64,000 nt of DNA from Pseudomonas fluorescens (GCF_040448305.1 NZ_CP148752.1:1364001-1428000); one strand, 5' to 3'. Counted from the stretch's first letter, positions 43,522 to 53,022 are shown. Notes: generated by a model not told the origin, from the sequence alone. Numbers and translations are program-made.

Positions 43522-44313
43522 TTATGCCGCAATGGCAGGGCGCATCGGTGCCCGCTGAGGTTCAACGACAGCACCAAACAACACCTTCTGCACCGCCTGC
43601 TGCGCCTCGAACGCCAATGCCGCGCGCTCCCGACCTTCGCAAGCGATCGGCTTGAGCAGATGAATCTCCACACCGCCACGGTCATTGGCAAACAACCGCA
43701 TCAGATGCGACAGCAAGTCATCGTCGCCAATGAACGGCGCCAGCGCGCAAGGTTCGCCGTCACGCACATAACGTATCGCCACCGGCTGCATGGCCACTTC
43801 GGAATCGATGGCGGCGGATAGCAGGCGGCCATGGAAAGTACGCAGCGAACGGCCATCGGTGGTGGTGCCTTCCGGGAACATCAGCAGGGGGTGTGCCTGT
43901 TCCAGGTGACGGGTCATCTGCTTGCGGATCAACTGGCTGTCACCCGAACCACGGCGGATAAACAGGCTGCCGGCCTTGGCCGCCAACCAACCCGCTACTG
44001 GCCAGGTGCGCACTTCGGCCTTGGACAGGAACGACAGCGGCGTGAGCATGCCCAGCAGCGGGATGTCGGTCCAGGACACGTGGTTGCTGACCCAGAGCAT
44101 CGGCGTCTTCGGCAGCTCGCCGTGCACGGTCACATCAAAGGGCAGGGCGTTGCTCAGGCGGGCCATGAAAAACCGCGACCAGCGCTGACGGCGCGCCATC
44201 GAATGGGCCATGCCCAGGCGCTCGAACACCCCGAACACGCTGGCCATGCCCAGGCCCAGCGTCACCACCACCAGCACTCGCGCGATTCGCGCGTACACCC
44301 GCAACCGGCTCAT
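43522..44313 (-). CDS. olsA: Lyso-ornithine lipid O-acyltransferase OlsA
   Basis: 263 residues from the ATG that overlaps the olsB stop by one base (TAATG); a longer frame runs inside olsB. PlsC-type acyltransferase: an N-terminal membrane segment, the HX4D catalytic motif in SNHVSWTDIPLL and the acceptor motif MFPEGTTTDG. It adds the second acyl chain to lyso-ornithine lipid at the inner membrane. Operon with olsB, as PA4350-PA4351 in P. aeruginosa. Confidence 0.9.
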   Translation of the reverse strand: MSRLRVYARIARVLVVVTLGLGMASVFGVFERLGMAHSMARRQRWSRFFMARLSNALPFDVTVHGELPKTPMLWVSNHVSWTDIPLLGMLTPLSFLSKAEVRTWPVAGWLAAKAGSLFIRRGSGDSQLIRKQMTRHLEQAHPLLMFPEGTTTDGRSLRTFHGRLLSAAIDSEVAMQPVAIRYVRDGEPCALAPFIGDDDLLSHLMRLFANDRGGVEIHLLKPIACEGRERAALAFEAQQAVQKVLFGAVVEPQRAPMRPAIAA

Positions 44314-45068
44314 TACACAGCCGCCTTGAAGTGTTTGGCGTAACGCGGGCAGAGTTCGTCGCGTTTGAGCAGGATGAACACATCGGCGACCTGGAAGTCT
44401 TCGTCCCAGCATGGCTCGCCGCAGATCTTCGCGCCCAGGCGCATGTAGGCCTTGAGCAGCGGTGGCATTTCGGCAATCACGTTCGACGGGATGTCCAGGC
44501 TTGGCAGAGGGTTTTTCGGCTCGGCGCGCAGATGTTCGGTGCACAGGTAGCGTTCGCGCAGACGCTGCATGATCGCGTGGGCCTGCACGCCGCCATCCTG
44601 CATCGGAATGCTCGCGCACCCCATCAGGTAGCTGTAGCCGCCCTGGTTCAGGACTTCCGCCAGTTCGCCCCAGAGCACGGCGATGGTGCCGCCATTGCGG
44701 TAGGCCGGGTCGACGCAGGTGCGACCGATTTCCAGGATCGGGCCTTGCAGGTGCACCAGGCCGTGGAGGCTGAATTCTTCTTCGCTGTAGAACTTGCCCA
44801 GGCTGCTGGCCGCCGTGTGATCGAGCAAACGGGTGGTTGCCACCAGACGGCCGGTATTCAAGTCACGCACGCCGATGTGGGCGCAGTGAACGTCGTAGTC
44901 GTCCATGTCCAGACCCAGTTCAGCACCCTTGAGTCTGGCGTTGAATTCGCCGCTGAACACGTTGAAGCGCAAGGCCTGGGCTTCCTGCAAAGCCTCGGCA
45001 CCCACCAGGCGTTCGGCTTGCAGGCGGCGTTCGTTGCCGGTGTCGCTGATGCGGGCGATCTGAGTCAT
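44313..45068 (-). CDS. olsB: L-ornithine N-acyltransferase OlsB
   Basis: 251 residues from the ATG that begins MTQIARISDTGNERRL; a longer frame lacks support. GNAT-like acyltransferase, with the conserved EAQALRFNVFSGEF start, DMDDYDVHCAHIGVRD and EIGRTCVDPAYRNGGTIAVLWGEL. It moves a 3-hydroxyacyl group from ACP to ornithine, the first step of ornithine lipid synthesis. It is followed by olsA. Ornithine lipids often replace phospholipids under phosphate limitation. Confidence 0.92.
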   Translation of the reverse strand: MTQIARISDTGNERRLQAERLVGAEALQEAQALRFNVFSGEFNARLKGAELGLDMDDYDVHCAHIGVRDLNTGRLVATTRLLDHTAASSLGKFYSEEEFSLHGLVHLQGPILEIGRTCVDPAYRNGGTIAVLWGELAEVLNQGGYSYLMGCASIPMQDGGVQAHAIMQRLRERYLCTEHLRAEPKNPLPSLDIPSNVIAEMPPLLKAYMRLGAKICGEPCWDEDFQVADVFILLKRDELCPRYAKHFKAAV

Positions 45069-45223
45069 GACGAATCTCCGTGCGGGCTGCTCACCCGTCT
45101 TTGGGCTACAGCGAATCGACTTTCTTTGTCTAGCCGTGTTGTGCAAAGTCAGGCTATGTAGCCCCGGTGTCATCGCCATTAAGCTTTGGTGATGCTTATA
45201 TGACAGCCCTCGAGGAGCCTCTT

Positions 45224-46111
45224 ATGCCCTGGCAAACCCTGTTGAACCGCCGTGATCGCTTGCCCGCCAACCCGGATCTGGCCGAAGGTTTCGCGACTTT
45301 GTTGCAGCAGTTGGGCACGGTCGCGCCGTTTGAATTGGCGGTGCTTGGCGGGCGGTTGATGGCGACGCCGGGGCTGGCGTTCCTGGTGGGGTATCAGGCG
45401 GCCTTGCGCATGCTCTGGCCGAGCGCGCCACTGAGCCTGGGCGCGCTGTGTGCCACCGAACAGCGCAGCCTGCGCCCGGCCGACATGCAAACCCGACTGA
45501 GCGGTTTGCGCCTGAGCGGACGCAAGGATTTCGTCACCGCCGGTCATGCCGCCGACTGGCTGCTGGTGGCGGCGCGCAGCGAGGATCCCGGCGCCGATCC
45601 ACGCTTGAGCCTGGCGGTGATCTATCGCGATGAGCCGGGTGTGCGGGTGGAAAAACTGGCGCCGATCCCGTTGATGCCGGACATCAGCCATGGCCGTTTG
45701 TTTCTGGATAACGCGCTGTGCGAATTGCTGGCGGGGGATGGTTGGGATGCGTATGTCAAACCGTTCCGCACGCTGGAAGACATTTATGTGCTGAGCGCCA
45801 TGACGGCGTGGTTGTATGGCGTCGGTCAGGAATGCGATTGGCCGCAAGGCTTGCAACTTCGGTTGCTGGGGGTATTGGCGGGGTGCGCGGAAACCAGCCG
45901 CCAGCCACCGACCCATCCGGCCGGGCATGTGTTGCTTGGCGGGTTGTTTGCACAGTTCGATGGGCTCAAGGCTGAGGTGAATGAGGCGCTGGCTGGAGGG
46001 CCTCCAGAGTGGGCGACGATGTGGCAGCGGGATCAGGCGGTGATGGAGTTGGCGGCGGGGGCTCGGGGGAAGAGGTTGGCCAAGGCACTTTCCGGATCTT
46101 CGCTGGATTGA
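45224..46111 (+). CDS. Acyl-CoA dehydrogenase-like protein, short
   Basis: 295 residues from the ATG preceded by GAGGAG; a start 57 bases earlier is possible. The region LSGRKDFVTAGHAADWLLVAAR matches the middle-domain motif of acyl-CoA dehydrogenases (G-x-K-x-F-I-T-N-G-x2-A-D). It is shorter than the usual 380 residues, and the C-terminal helical domain is reduced, with no clear catalytic Glu. Divergent from olsB. A diverged flavoprotein or inactive relative is possible; the substrate is unknown. Confidence 0.7.
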   Translation: MPWQTLLNRRDRLPANPDLAEGFATLLQQLGTVAPFELAVLGGRLMATPGLAFLVGYQAALRMLWPSAPLSLGALCATEQRSLRPADMQTRLSGLRLSGRKDFVTAGHAADWLLVAARSEDPGADPRLSLAVIYRDEPGVRVEKLAPIPLMPDISHGRLFLDNALCELLAGDGWDAYVKPFRTLEDIYVLSAMTAWLYGVGQECDWPQGLQLRLLGVLAGCAETSRQPPTHPAGHVLLGGLFAQFDGLKAEVNEALAGGPPEWATMWQRDQAVMELAAGARGKRLAKALSGSSLD

Positions 46112-46119
46112 CTGGCCCC

Positions 46120-46184
46120 TTCGCGAGCAGGCTCGCTCCCACATTTGAAATGCATTCCCCTGTGGGAGCGAGCCTGCTCGCGAA
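46120..46184. repeat. REP doublet
   Basis: Inverted pair with a short spacer after the acyl-CoA dehydrogenase-like gene and before the serine hydrolase gene. Confidence 0.93.
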
Positions 46185-46266
46185 GACGGCCTCAACAGCA
46201 ACACAAATCCAGGAACTGTCATCAACCTCGACTAGGCTCAGCAGGTTCAATCTCCGAGCCCCCGCC

Positions 46267-47361
46267 ATGCCCAAAGGCTTGTCCCTGATTTTCCTGCTGT
46301 TGCTCAGCCTCACGGCCCGGGCCGAAAACTGGCCCGCCGAGCAATGGTCGACCGCCCCGACGCCCGCTGGCCCAGCGCTTCAAGCCTTGGAGGCCTACGC
46401 CTTTCCATCCCGCGATGACACTACTCGTCAGGGCATCCGCACCGATGCCTTGTTGGTGATCCGCGACGGCCAGTTGATCTACGAACGCTACGCCGGTCCG
46501 ACGACGGCCGAGACGCCGCACCTGACCTGGTCGATCAGCAAGAGCCTGATGGCTACGGTCCTCGGTGTGGCCTACGGCGAAGGGCTGTTCAAACTCGGCG
46601 ACCCTGTGGCGAAGTTTTATCCGCCCCTGCAAAAATACCCCGACATGACCATGGCCGACCTACTGCACTGGGCCTCGGGCCTGGATTGGCAAGAGGACTA
46701 TGAATACGCACCGCTGAAGTCTTCGGTGGTGGTCATGCTCTACACCCGCGGTCACCACGACATGGCCGCGTTCACCGCGGCCCATGCGGAGTACGCAGCG
46801 CCCGGCCAGGCATTTCGCTACTCCAGCGGTGACAGCAACCTGTTGTCCGCCGCATTAAAAACCATCGTCGGTCCCAGCCGCTATCCCGACTATCCGTGGA
46901 CTGCACTTTTCGAACCGCTGGGCATTCGCCATGCCGTTTGGGAAACCGATGCCACGGGCACTTTCGTTGCTTCGTCCTATGCCTACCTCACCGCACGGGA
47001 TCTGGCCCGGGTCGGTCTGTTGATGGCCCGCGAGGGTCGCTGGGCAGACAAGCAACTGCTGCCCAAGGACTGGGTGGCGTTCAACCGCGAGCCGTTCGCT
47101 CACTATCACGCCGATCAAGACGATGCCGTCCCCGGCGGTCAGTGGTGGCTCAATCGAGCCGTAGAGGGCGCCGCACGACCCTGGCCCGATGCCCCCGCCG
47201 ATACCTTCGCCGCGTTGGGCCATTGGGGCCAGGCGATGTACGTGATCCCCAGTGAACAACTGGTGATCGTGCGCTATGGCGATGACCGCGACGGCAGTTA
47301 CCGGCACAACGAGTTGCTCCAGTTTGCGCTCAAGGCCTTTGCCGGGAAGGTGCAGCCATGA
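46267..47361 (+). CDS. Serine hydrolase of the beta-lactamase/penicillin-binding family
   Basis: 364 residues from the ATG that begins MPKGLSLIFLLLLSLTARA, a clear signal peptide. The class C-type active-site motif SxxK is S89-I-S-K92, followed by the Tyr-containing YSSGDSN segment, matching the YxN position. Periplasmic esterase or peptidase of the beta-lactamase clan; a true beta-lactamase role is not implied. Its stop overlaps the next start (ATGA). Confidence 0.88.
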   Translation: MPKGLSLIFLLLLSLTARAENWPAEQWSTAPTPAGPALQALEAYAFPSRDDTTRQGIRTDALLVIRDGQLIYERYAGPTTAETPHLTWSISKSLMATVLGVAYGEGLFKLGDPVAKFYPPLQKYPDMTMADLLHWASGLDWQEDYEYAPLKSSVVVMLYTRGHHDMAAFTAAHAEYAAPGQAFRYSSGDSNLLSAALKTIVGPSRYPDYPWTALFEPLGIRHAVWETDATGTFVASSYAYLTARDLARVGLLMAREGRWADKQLLPKDWVAFNREPFAHYHADQDDAVPGGQWWLNRAVEGAARPWPDAPADTFAALGHWGQAMYVIPSEQLVIVRYGDDRDGSYRHNELLQFALKAFAGKVQP

Positions 47362-47681
47362 GCAGTTTCATTCGCCGTCGACCAGTCAGTTCCCTGTTGC
47401 TGATCCTGCTGATCGCCTTGCTCGGCTGGGTCTGGCACGAGCGGGTGGCGCTGTTGGCGTTCCCCGACATCATCAGCGCCTACACCGCCAAGGAATACTG
47501 TTCGTGCCGCTACGTGATGAACAACGACGCCGAGTACTGCCAGGGTTATGTGAAACAGTGGCTGCCCGCCAGCGGCTTTATCGATGACCCGGCCGGCAAG
47601 CGCGTCACGGTCAGTGGCATGGGGCGCAGCAACAGCGCGGTGTGGATCGGCGAGCACCAGGGCTGTCGCTTGCAGCCTTGA
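47358..47681 (+). CDS. Small membrane-anchored hypothetical protein
   Basis: 107 residues: an N-terminal membrane helix (SSLLLILLIALLGWVW) followed by a small exported part with four cysteines (CSCRY, CQGY, CRLQP). It overlaps the serine hydrolase stop by 4 bp, so the two are translationally coupled and may act together in the periplasm. No known domain recognised. Confidence 0.75.
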   Translation: MSSFIRRRPVSSLLLILLIALLGWVWHERVALLAFPDIISAYTAKEYCSCRYVMNNDAEYCQGYVKQWLPASGFIDDPAGKRVTVSGMGRSNSAVWIGEHQGCRLQP

Positions 47682-47716
47682 ACACGAATAGATTCGTGGG
47701 TGAGGACAAGGCTTTT

Positions 47717-47846
47717 GTGGCGAGGGGGCTTGCCCCCGTTGCGCTGCGAAGCAGTGCTGAAAGCTGCAACCAAGTAAGTCCGATACACCGGGGAGGCTGG
47801 CTTTGCGTCTGCTTCGCAGCCGAACGGGAGCAAGCTCCCTCGCCAC
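47717..47846. repeat. REP-like doublet of a different family
   Basis: Inverted arms of the GTGGCGAGGGGGCTTGCCCC / GGGAGCAAGCTCCCTCGCCAC type, with an inner inverted pair (TGCGCTGCGAAGCAG / CTGCTTCGCAGC). It differs from the common REP of this window in sequence and length. Confidence 0.85.
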
Positions 47847-47933
47847 AAAGGCAGGTTTGGAGTAATAGACGGCTTGCAATGCGCTGAAGGCCAGTTAAGG
47901 TTCAGCACAGGTTTATCTGCCCCACGAGTCTCT

Positions 47934-48524
47934 ATGTTCAAGCGCTCCACCTTCCAAACCCTCACGTTCCTGCTGCTGGCCGGCGCCGCGTTGTCGGCCC
48001 GCGCCGATTGGTACCTGGATGGCGAATCCTCACGCCTGTCGTTCGTCAGCACCAAGAATGCCAATGTCTCTGAAGTGCAGCGCTTTCTGGTGTTGCACGG
48101 CAAGGTCGACCCCGAGGGGCTGGCGCAGGTCGAAGTCGAACTGGAGTCGATCAACAGCGGCATCCCGTTGCGCGATGAGCGCATGCGCAAGGAACTGTTC
48201 CAGATCGACCGGTTTCCCGACGCCTTGATCACCACGAAAATCGATCTGCGCCCGATCAACGACCTCGCTCCCGGCGCACAGCTGGAGTTGCGCCTGCCGC
48301 TGACTGTCGACCTGCACGGCAAGCAACACGAGTACCACGCCGAACTGCTGGCGACCCGTCTCGATGATCGACGCTTTCAGGTGGTGACCCTCGAACCGCT
48401 GGTGATCAACGCCGAAGATTTCGATTTGGCTCCCGGCCTGGATTCGTTGCGCAAACTGGCCGGTTTGTCGGCGATCAGTCTTTCAGTACCGGTGAGTGCG
48501 GTGCTGATTTTCACGGCACGCTGA
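47934..48524 (+). CDS. YceI-family periplasmic protein
   Basis: 196 residues from the ATG that begins MFKRSTFQTLTFLLLAGAALSARA, a signal peptide. The mature part is a lipocalin-like YceI barrel: DWYLDGESSRLSFVSTKNANVSE, then MRKELFQIDRFPDALITTKID. The family binds isoprenoid-like lipids. One base separates its stop from the ATG of the phospholipase D-family gene, suggesting an operon. Confidence 0.88.
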   Translation: MFKRSTFQTLTFLLLAGAALSARADWYLDGESSRLSFVSTKNANVSEVQRFLVLHGKVDPEGLAQVEVELESINSGIPLRDERMRKELFQIDRFPDALITTKIDLRPINDLAPGAQLELRLPLTVDLHGKQHEYHAELLATRLDDRRFQVVTLEPLVINAEDFDLAPGLDSLRKLAGLSAISLSVPVSAVLIFTAR

Positions 48525-48525
48525 C

Positions 48526-49683
48526 ATGGCCGGAGCGATTTTTCCATGGCGTGAAGGCAACCACTTCGAACTGCTGGTCGATGGTCCGCAGTTTTTCCCG
48601 CGCATGCTGGTGGCGATTGCCCGGGCTGAAGAACAGGTCGAACTGGAGCTGTACCTGGTGGAGGCGGGCGCTTGCGCCGAAGCCATGGTTCAGGCCTTGG
48701 TGCAGGCCGCCGAGCGCGGTGTGCGGGTACGCTGCCTGTTCGATGATTACGGCAGCCTCGCTTTTACCCTGACCTTGCGCCAGCGGCTGATGGCTGCCGG
48801 GGTGGAACTGCGTTTCTACAACCGGCTGAGCTGGCGGCGCTGGGTCGGCAACTTCTACCGCGATCACCGCAAGCTGTTACTGGTGGACCAGAGCCTGGCC
48901 GTGGTCGGCGGCACCGGTGTCACTGATGAGTTCTGGACACCGGGCGAAGACGTCAGCGAATGGCACGAAGTGATGGTGGAAATCACCGGCCCACTGGTGC
49001 TCGACTGGCAACTGCTGTTCGATCGTCAGTGGATTGCCAACCGCCATCGACGTGCCTGGCGATCGGCCTCGCATTTCGGTTTGCCGCGCCTGCCACGGGT
49101 GCCGTCGATAGGCGAGGGCATGGGGCGGGTAGCGTATGCCGACGCCCGTCAACACCGGGACATTCTGCAGTCGCTGGTGCGAGCCCTGAACAGCGGTCAG
49201 CGACGGATCTGGCTGGCCACGCCGTACTTTTTGCCGACCTGGAAAGTCCGTCGCTCCCTGCGCCGGGCGGCTGCCCGGGGCGTCGATGTGCGGTTGCTGC
49301 TGACCGGCCCCCGTACCGATCACCCATCCGTGCGCTATGCCGGCCATCGCTACTACCCGCGACTGCTCAGGGCCGGGGTGACGATTTACGAATACCAGCC
49401 GTGTTTCCTGCACCTGAAAATGGTCCTGATCGATGACTGGGTGAGCATCGGCTCGTGCAACTTCGATCACTGGAACCTGCGCTTCAACCTGGAAGCCAAC
49501 CTGGAAGCACTGGACCCCGGATTGACCCGAGCGGTAGCCGCGAGTTTCGAACGGGACTTCGGGTTGAGTGAGCAAGTCAGTCTGGAAGAATGGAAGCGTC
49601 GGCCACTGTGGCGGCGGGTCAAACAGCGAGTGTGGGGATGGGTGGATCGGCTGGTGGTGAATCTGCTGGATCGACGGGGTTGA
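48526..49683 (+). CDS. Cardiolipin synthase-like phospholipase D family protein (ClsB type)
   Basis: 385 residues with two HKD motifs: H114-x-K116-x4-D121 and H296-x-K298-x4-D303, each followed by the conserved G-S/G-x2-N-type segments (GGTGVT; GSCNFDHWN). No N-terminal membrane helices, as in ClsB rather than ClsA. It likely transfers phosphatidyl groups to make cardiolipin. It follows the YceI gene by one base. Confidence 0.9.
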   Translation: MAGAIFPWREGNHFELLVDGPQFFPRMLVAIARAEEQVELELYLVEAGACAEAMVQALVQAAERGVRVRCLFDDYGSLAFTLTLRQRLMAAGVELRFYNRLSWRRWVGNFYRDHRKLLLVDQSLAVVGGTGVTDEFWTPGEDVSEWHEVMVEITGPLVLDWQLLFDRQWIANRHRRAWRSASHFGLPRLPRVPSIGEGMGRVAYADARQHRDILQSLVRALNSGQRRIWLATPYFLPTWKVRRSLRRAAARGVDVRLLLTGPRTDHPSVRYAGHRYYPRLLRAGVTIYEYQPCFLHLKMVLIDDWVSIGSCNFDHWNLRFNLEANLEALDPGLTRAVAASFERDFGLSEQVSLEEWKRRPLWRRVKQRVWGWVDRLVVNLLDRRG

Positions 49684-49713
49684 ACGCAAACTTTCAAACA
49701 CCCTGAAACCACT

Positions 49714-49801
49714 GTGGGAGCGAGCCTGCTCGCGAATGCGGTCTGCCAGTCGACGTCATCGTTGACTGGCACACCGTCTTCGCGAGCAGGCTCGCTCCCA
49801 C
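49714..49801. repeat. REP doublet
   Basis: Inverted pair in the convergent gap between the phospholipase D-family gene and bglX. Confidence 0.94.
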
Positions 49802-49824
49802 AGGGTTACTGCGGTGTAACGGGA

Positions 49825-52116
49825 TTACAGCAACTCAAAACTCTGCTGCGTCACGTCCTCTGAATCCAGGCCGATCTGCACGTTGAACTTGCCCGGCTCC
49901 GCCGCGTACTTGAGCTGGGTGTTGTAGAACTTCAGGTCGTCCTCAGTGATGGTGAAGTGCACGGCTTTCTGCTCGCCAGCCTTGACCATTACTTTCTGGA
50001 AGTTCTTCAGTTCCTTGATCGGGCGGATCATCGAGCCTGCCACGTCCTGGATGTACAACTGCACCACGGTTTCGCCGTCGCGCTTGCCGGTGTTTTTCAC
50101 CGTGACGCTGGCGTCGAGCTTGCCGGTCTTGTTCAGTGTGGTCGACGACAGGGCCATGTCGCTCAGGCTGAACTCGGTGTAGCTCAGGCCATAGCCGAAC
50201 GGGTACAGGGGACCTGTAGTGTCATCGAAGTACTGCGAGGTGTAGTTGCCCGGCTTGCCCGGAGTGAACGGCCGGCCAATGGTCAGGTGGTTGTAGTAGG
50301 TCGGAATCTGGCCTACCGAGCGCGGGATGCTGATCGGCAGTTTGCCCGACGGGTTGTAGTCGCCGAACAGCACGTCGGCGATGGCGTTGCCGCCCTCGGT
50401 GCCGGTGAACCAGGTTTCCAGGATCGCGTCAGCCTGTTCCTTCTCTTCGAGGATCGTCAGTGGACGGCCGTTCATCAACACCAGTACCAGCGGTTTGCCG
50501 GTGGCTTTCAGGGCACGGATCAGCTCGCGCTGGTTTTCCGGGATGTTCAAGTCGGTGCGGCTCGACGATTCGTGGGACATGCCACGGGATTCGCCGACGG
50601 CGGCAACGACCACATCAGCATCCTTGGCCGCTTTCACCGCTTCGTCGATCAGCACATTCGCCGGACGCGGGTCATCCACCACTTCCGGGGCGTCGAAGTT
50701 GAGGAAGTTCAGGTAGCCGAGGATGTTCTTGTCGCTGGTGATGTTGGCGCCACGGGCGTAGATCAGAGTCGATTTGTCACCCAGGGCGTTGGTCATGCCA
50801 TCGAACAGGGTCACAGATTGTGCCGGCTTACCGGCGGCCGCCCAGCTGCCCATCATGTCGATGGGTGCCTTGGCCAGCGGCCCGACCAGGGCGATTTTCG
50901 CGGTTTTCTTCAGTGGCAGGGTTTCGTTGCGGTTTTTCAGCAGCACCATGCTGCGACGCGCCACATCACGGGCCTCGGCACGGTGCAGGCGGCTGTCGGC
51001 GTAGGTGTCGACCGGATCATCCTCGGCCTTGCCGATGCGCAGGTACGGGTCCTTGAACAGACCCATGTCGTACTTGGCGCCCAGTACCGCACGCACGGCG
51101 TTGTCGATGTCGCTCTGCTGGATCTCGCCGGCCTTCAGCAGCCCTGGCAGCTCTTTGCCGTACAGGGTGTCGTTCATGCTCATGTGGATACCGGCCTTGA
51201 TCGCCAGCTTCGCCGCTTCGCGACCGTCGGCGGCGACGCCGTGCTTGATCAACTCGAAAATCGCCCCGTGGTCGCTGACCGCCAGGCCCTTGAAGCCCCA
51301 CTCCTTGCGCAGCAGGTCGTTCATCAGCCAGGTGTTGGCGGTGGCCGGCACGCCGTTGATCGAGTTCAGCGCGACCATGACCCCGCCAGCGCCGGCATCG
51401 ATGGCGGCGCGGTACGGTGGCAGGTAGTCCTGGTACATCTTGATCGGGCTCATGTCGACCACGTTGTAGTCGCGGCCACCTTCGACCGCGCCGTACAGGG
51501 CGAAGTGCTTGACGCTGGCCATGATGCTGTCGGCTGCGTTCGCCCCCGTGCCCTGGAACGCCTTGACCATCACGCCGGCAATGCGCGACACCAGGTAGGT
51601 GTCTTCGCCGAAGCCTTCGGAGGTGCGGCCCCAGCGCGGGTCGCGGGAGATGTCGACCATCGGCGCGAAGGTGATGTCGAGGCTGTCAGCCGCGGCTTCC
51701 TTGGCGGCAATGCGCCCGGACAGGCCGATGGCGTCCATGTCCCAGCTCGAGGCCAGGGCCAGCGGGATCGGGAAAATGGTGCGGTGGCCGTGGATCACGT
51801 CGTAGGCGAAGAACATCGGGATCTTCAGGCGGCTGCGCATGGCCGCGTCCTGCATCGGGCGGTTTTCCGGGCGGGTGATCGAGTTGAACGTACCGCCGAT
51901 GTTGCCTGCCGCGATTTCCTTGCGGATCATTTCGCGCGGCATTTCCGGGCCGATGCTGATCAGGCGCAGCTGGCCGATTTTCTCATCGAGGGTCATTTGC
52001 TTCATCAGGTTGCTGACGAAGGCTTCCTTGTTCTCCAGGGGTGCGGGCGTCGTGGCGGCCAATACGTTATGACTGGCCAGGCTGACGAACAGGCCCAGCA
52101 AACACAGCTTCTTCAT
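49825..52116 (-). CDS. bglX: Periplasmic beta-glucosidase BglX (GH3)
   Basis: 763 residues from the ATG that begins MKKLCLLGLFVSLASHNVLA, a signal peptide; the longer frame adds no signal. GH3 N-terminal barrel with FAYDVIHGHRTIFPIPLA, then the nucleophile Asp282 in GLAVSDHG; C-terminal GH3 sandwich and fibronectin type III-like domain at the end. It hydrolyses beta-glucosides in the periplasm. Convergent with the clsB-like gene and divergent from lemA. Confidence 0.94.
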   Translation of the reverse strand: MKKLCLLGLFVSLASHNVLAATTPAPLENKEAFVSNLMKQMTLDEKIGQLRLISIGPEMPREMIRKEIAAGNIGGTFNSITRPENRPMQDAAMRSRLKIPMFFAYDVIHGHRTIFPIPLALASSWDMDAIGLSGRIAAKEAAADSLDITFAPMVDISRDPRWGRTSEGFGEDTYLVSRIAGVMVKAFQGTGANAADSIMASVKHFALYGAVEGGRDYNVVDMSPIKMYQDYLPPYRAAIDAGAGGVMVALNSINGVPATANTWLMNDLLRKEWGFKGLAVSDHGAIFELIKHGVAADGREAAKLAIKAGIHMSMNDTLYGKELPGLLKAGEIQQSDIDNAVRAVLGAKYDMGLFKDPYLRIGKAEDDPVDTYADSRLHRAEARDVARRSMVLLKNRNETLPLKKTAKIALVGPLAKAPIDMMGSWAAAGKPAQSVTLFDGMTNALGDKSTLIYARGANITSDKNILGYLNFLNFDAPEVVDDPRPANVLIDEAVKAAKDADVVVAAVGESRGMSHESSSRTDLNIPENQRELIRALKATGKPLVLVLMNGRPLTILEEKEQADAILETWFTGTEGGNAIADVLFGDYNPSGKLPISIPRSVGQIPTYYNHLTIGRPFTPGKPGNYTSQYFDDTTGPLYPFGYGLSYTEFSLSDMALSSTTLNKTGKLDASVTVKNTGKRDGETVVQLYIQDVAGSMIRPIKELKNFQKVMVKAGEQKAVHFTITEDDLKFYNTQLKYAAEPGKFNVQIGLDSEDVTQQSFELL

Positions 52117-52379
52117 GAATAGTTTTCTCAAGGGCCCAAACGGCGATGCACACGCCGGCCAGCCAAAATTTAGGGAGCGTCTATTGTTGTTCGGGTGCCG
52201 GCTCAAAAGACCAGAGCCGAAAAACCACAGCCAGATGGCGGATGCGTTTTCGCGCAGGGCCTCTTTTTAGCCCATCGGCCCGTTGCAATCCAGAGGCGCG
52301 GGCGATTATGCCCCAAGAGCCGGCTCAGTAGGTTTCACGGTCGGTTTTTTCATGAAATGTACAAGGGAGCGTCAGCCTG

Positions 52380-52985
52380 ATGAATGTAAGTCCAACCTAC
52401 CGTTCGCGCCTGCAGGTCGCCACGCTGCTGGTGCTGGCTACGTTGCTGACCGCCTGCGGCATCAACAACATCCCCACCCTCGATGAACAGGCCAAGGCCG
52501 CCTGGGGCCAGGTGCAGAACCAGTATCAGCGGCGCGCCGACCTGATTCCCAACCTGGTGGAAACCGTCAAGGGCTATGCGGCCCACGAGAAGGAAACCCT
52601 GACCGCCGTCATCGAGGCCCGGGCCAAGGCCACGTCGATCCAGGTGGATGCCTCGACCCTCGACAACCCGGAAAAGCTCAAGCAGTACCAACAGGCCCAG
52701 GACCAGCTCAGCGGCGCCTTGAGCCGATTGATGGTGGTCTCCGAGCGGTATCCGGACCTGAAGGCCAACCAGAACTTTCTCGCCTTGCAGTCGCAACTGG
52801 AAGGCACCGAGAACCGCATCAGCGTGGCCCGGCGCGATTTCATCCTCGCGGTGCAGAAGTACAACACCGAGATCCGCACGTTCCCCGGTCGCCTGTGGCA
52901 CACCGTGATGTACAGCGACCTGCCGGTGCGCGAGACCTTCGAAGCCACACCGGGGTCGGAAAAGGCCCCAGAGGTCAAATTCTGA
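52380..52985 (+). CDS. LemA-family lipoprotein
   Basis: 201 residues. Signal peptide with a lipobox ending in Cys26 (LLTAC), then the LemA fold: DEQAKAAWGQVQNQYQRRADLIPNLVETVKGYAAHE. Long helices with conserved R-D-L-I-P-N-L-V. It is the first gene of a three-gene operon with two TPM-domain proteins, the usual LemA-TPM arrangement. Function is unclear; likely membrane-bound scaffolding or stress response. Confidence 0.92.
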   Translation: MNVSPTYRSRLQVATLLVLATLLTACGINNIPTLDEQAKAAWGQVQNQYQRRADLIPNLVETVKGYAAHEKETLTAVIEARAKATSIQVDASTLDNPEKLKQYQQAQDQLSGALSRLMVVSERYPDLKANQNFLALQSQLEGTENRISVARRDFILAVQKYNTEIRTFPGRLWHTVMYSDLPVRETFEATPGSEKAPEVKF

Positions 52986-53022
52986 ACAGCGGTCATCGGC
53001 GTCACCACGCAAGAGGTTGCCA

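Noticed and set aside
46267..47361. Beta-lactamase resistance gene
   Set aside because: The SxxK serine hydrolase fold is shared by esterases and peptidases; no evidence for beta-lactam hydrolysis.
49957..52122. A 721-codon open frame opposite bglX
   Set aside because: Antisense shadow of a clear GH3 gene; low complexity and rich in His, Gln and Val.
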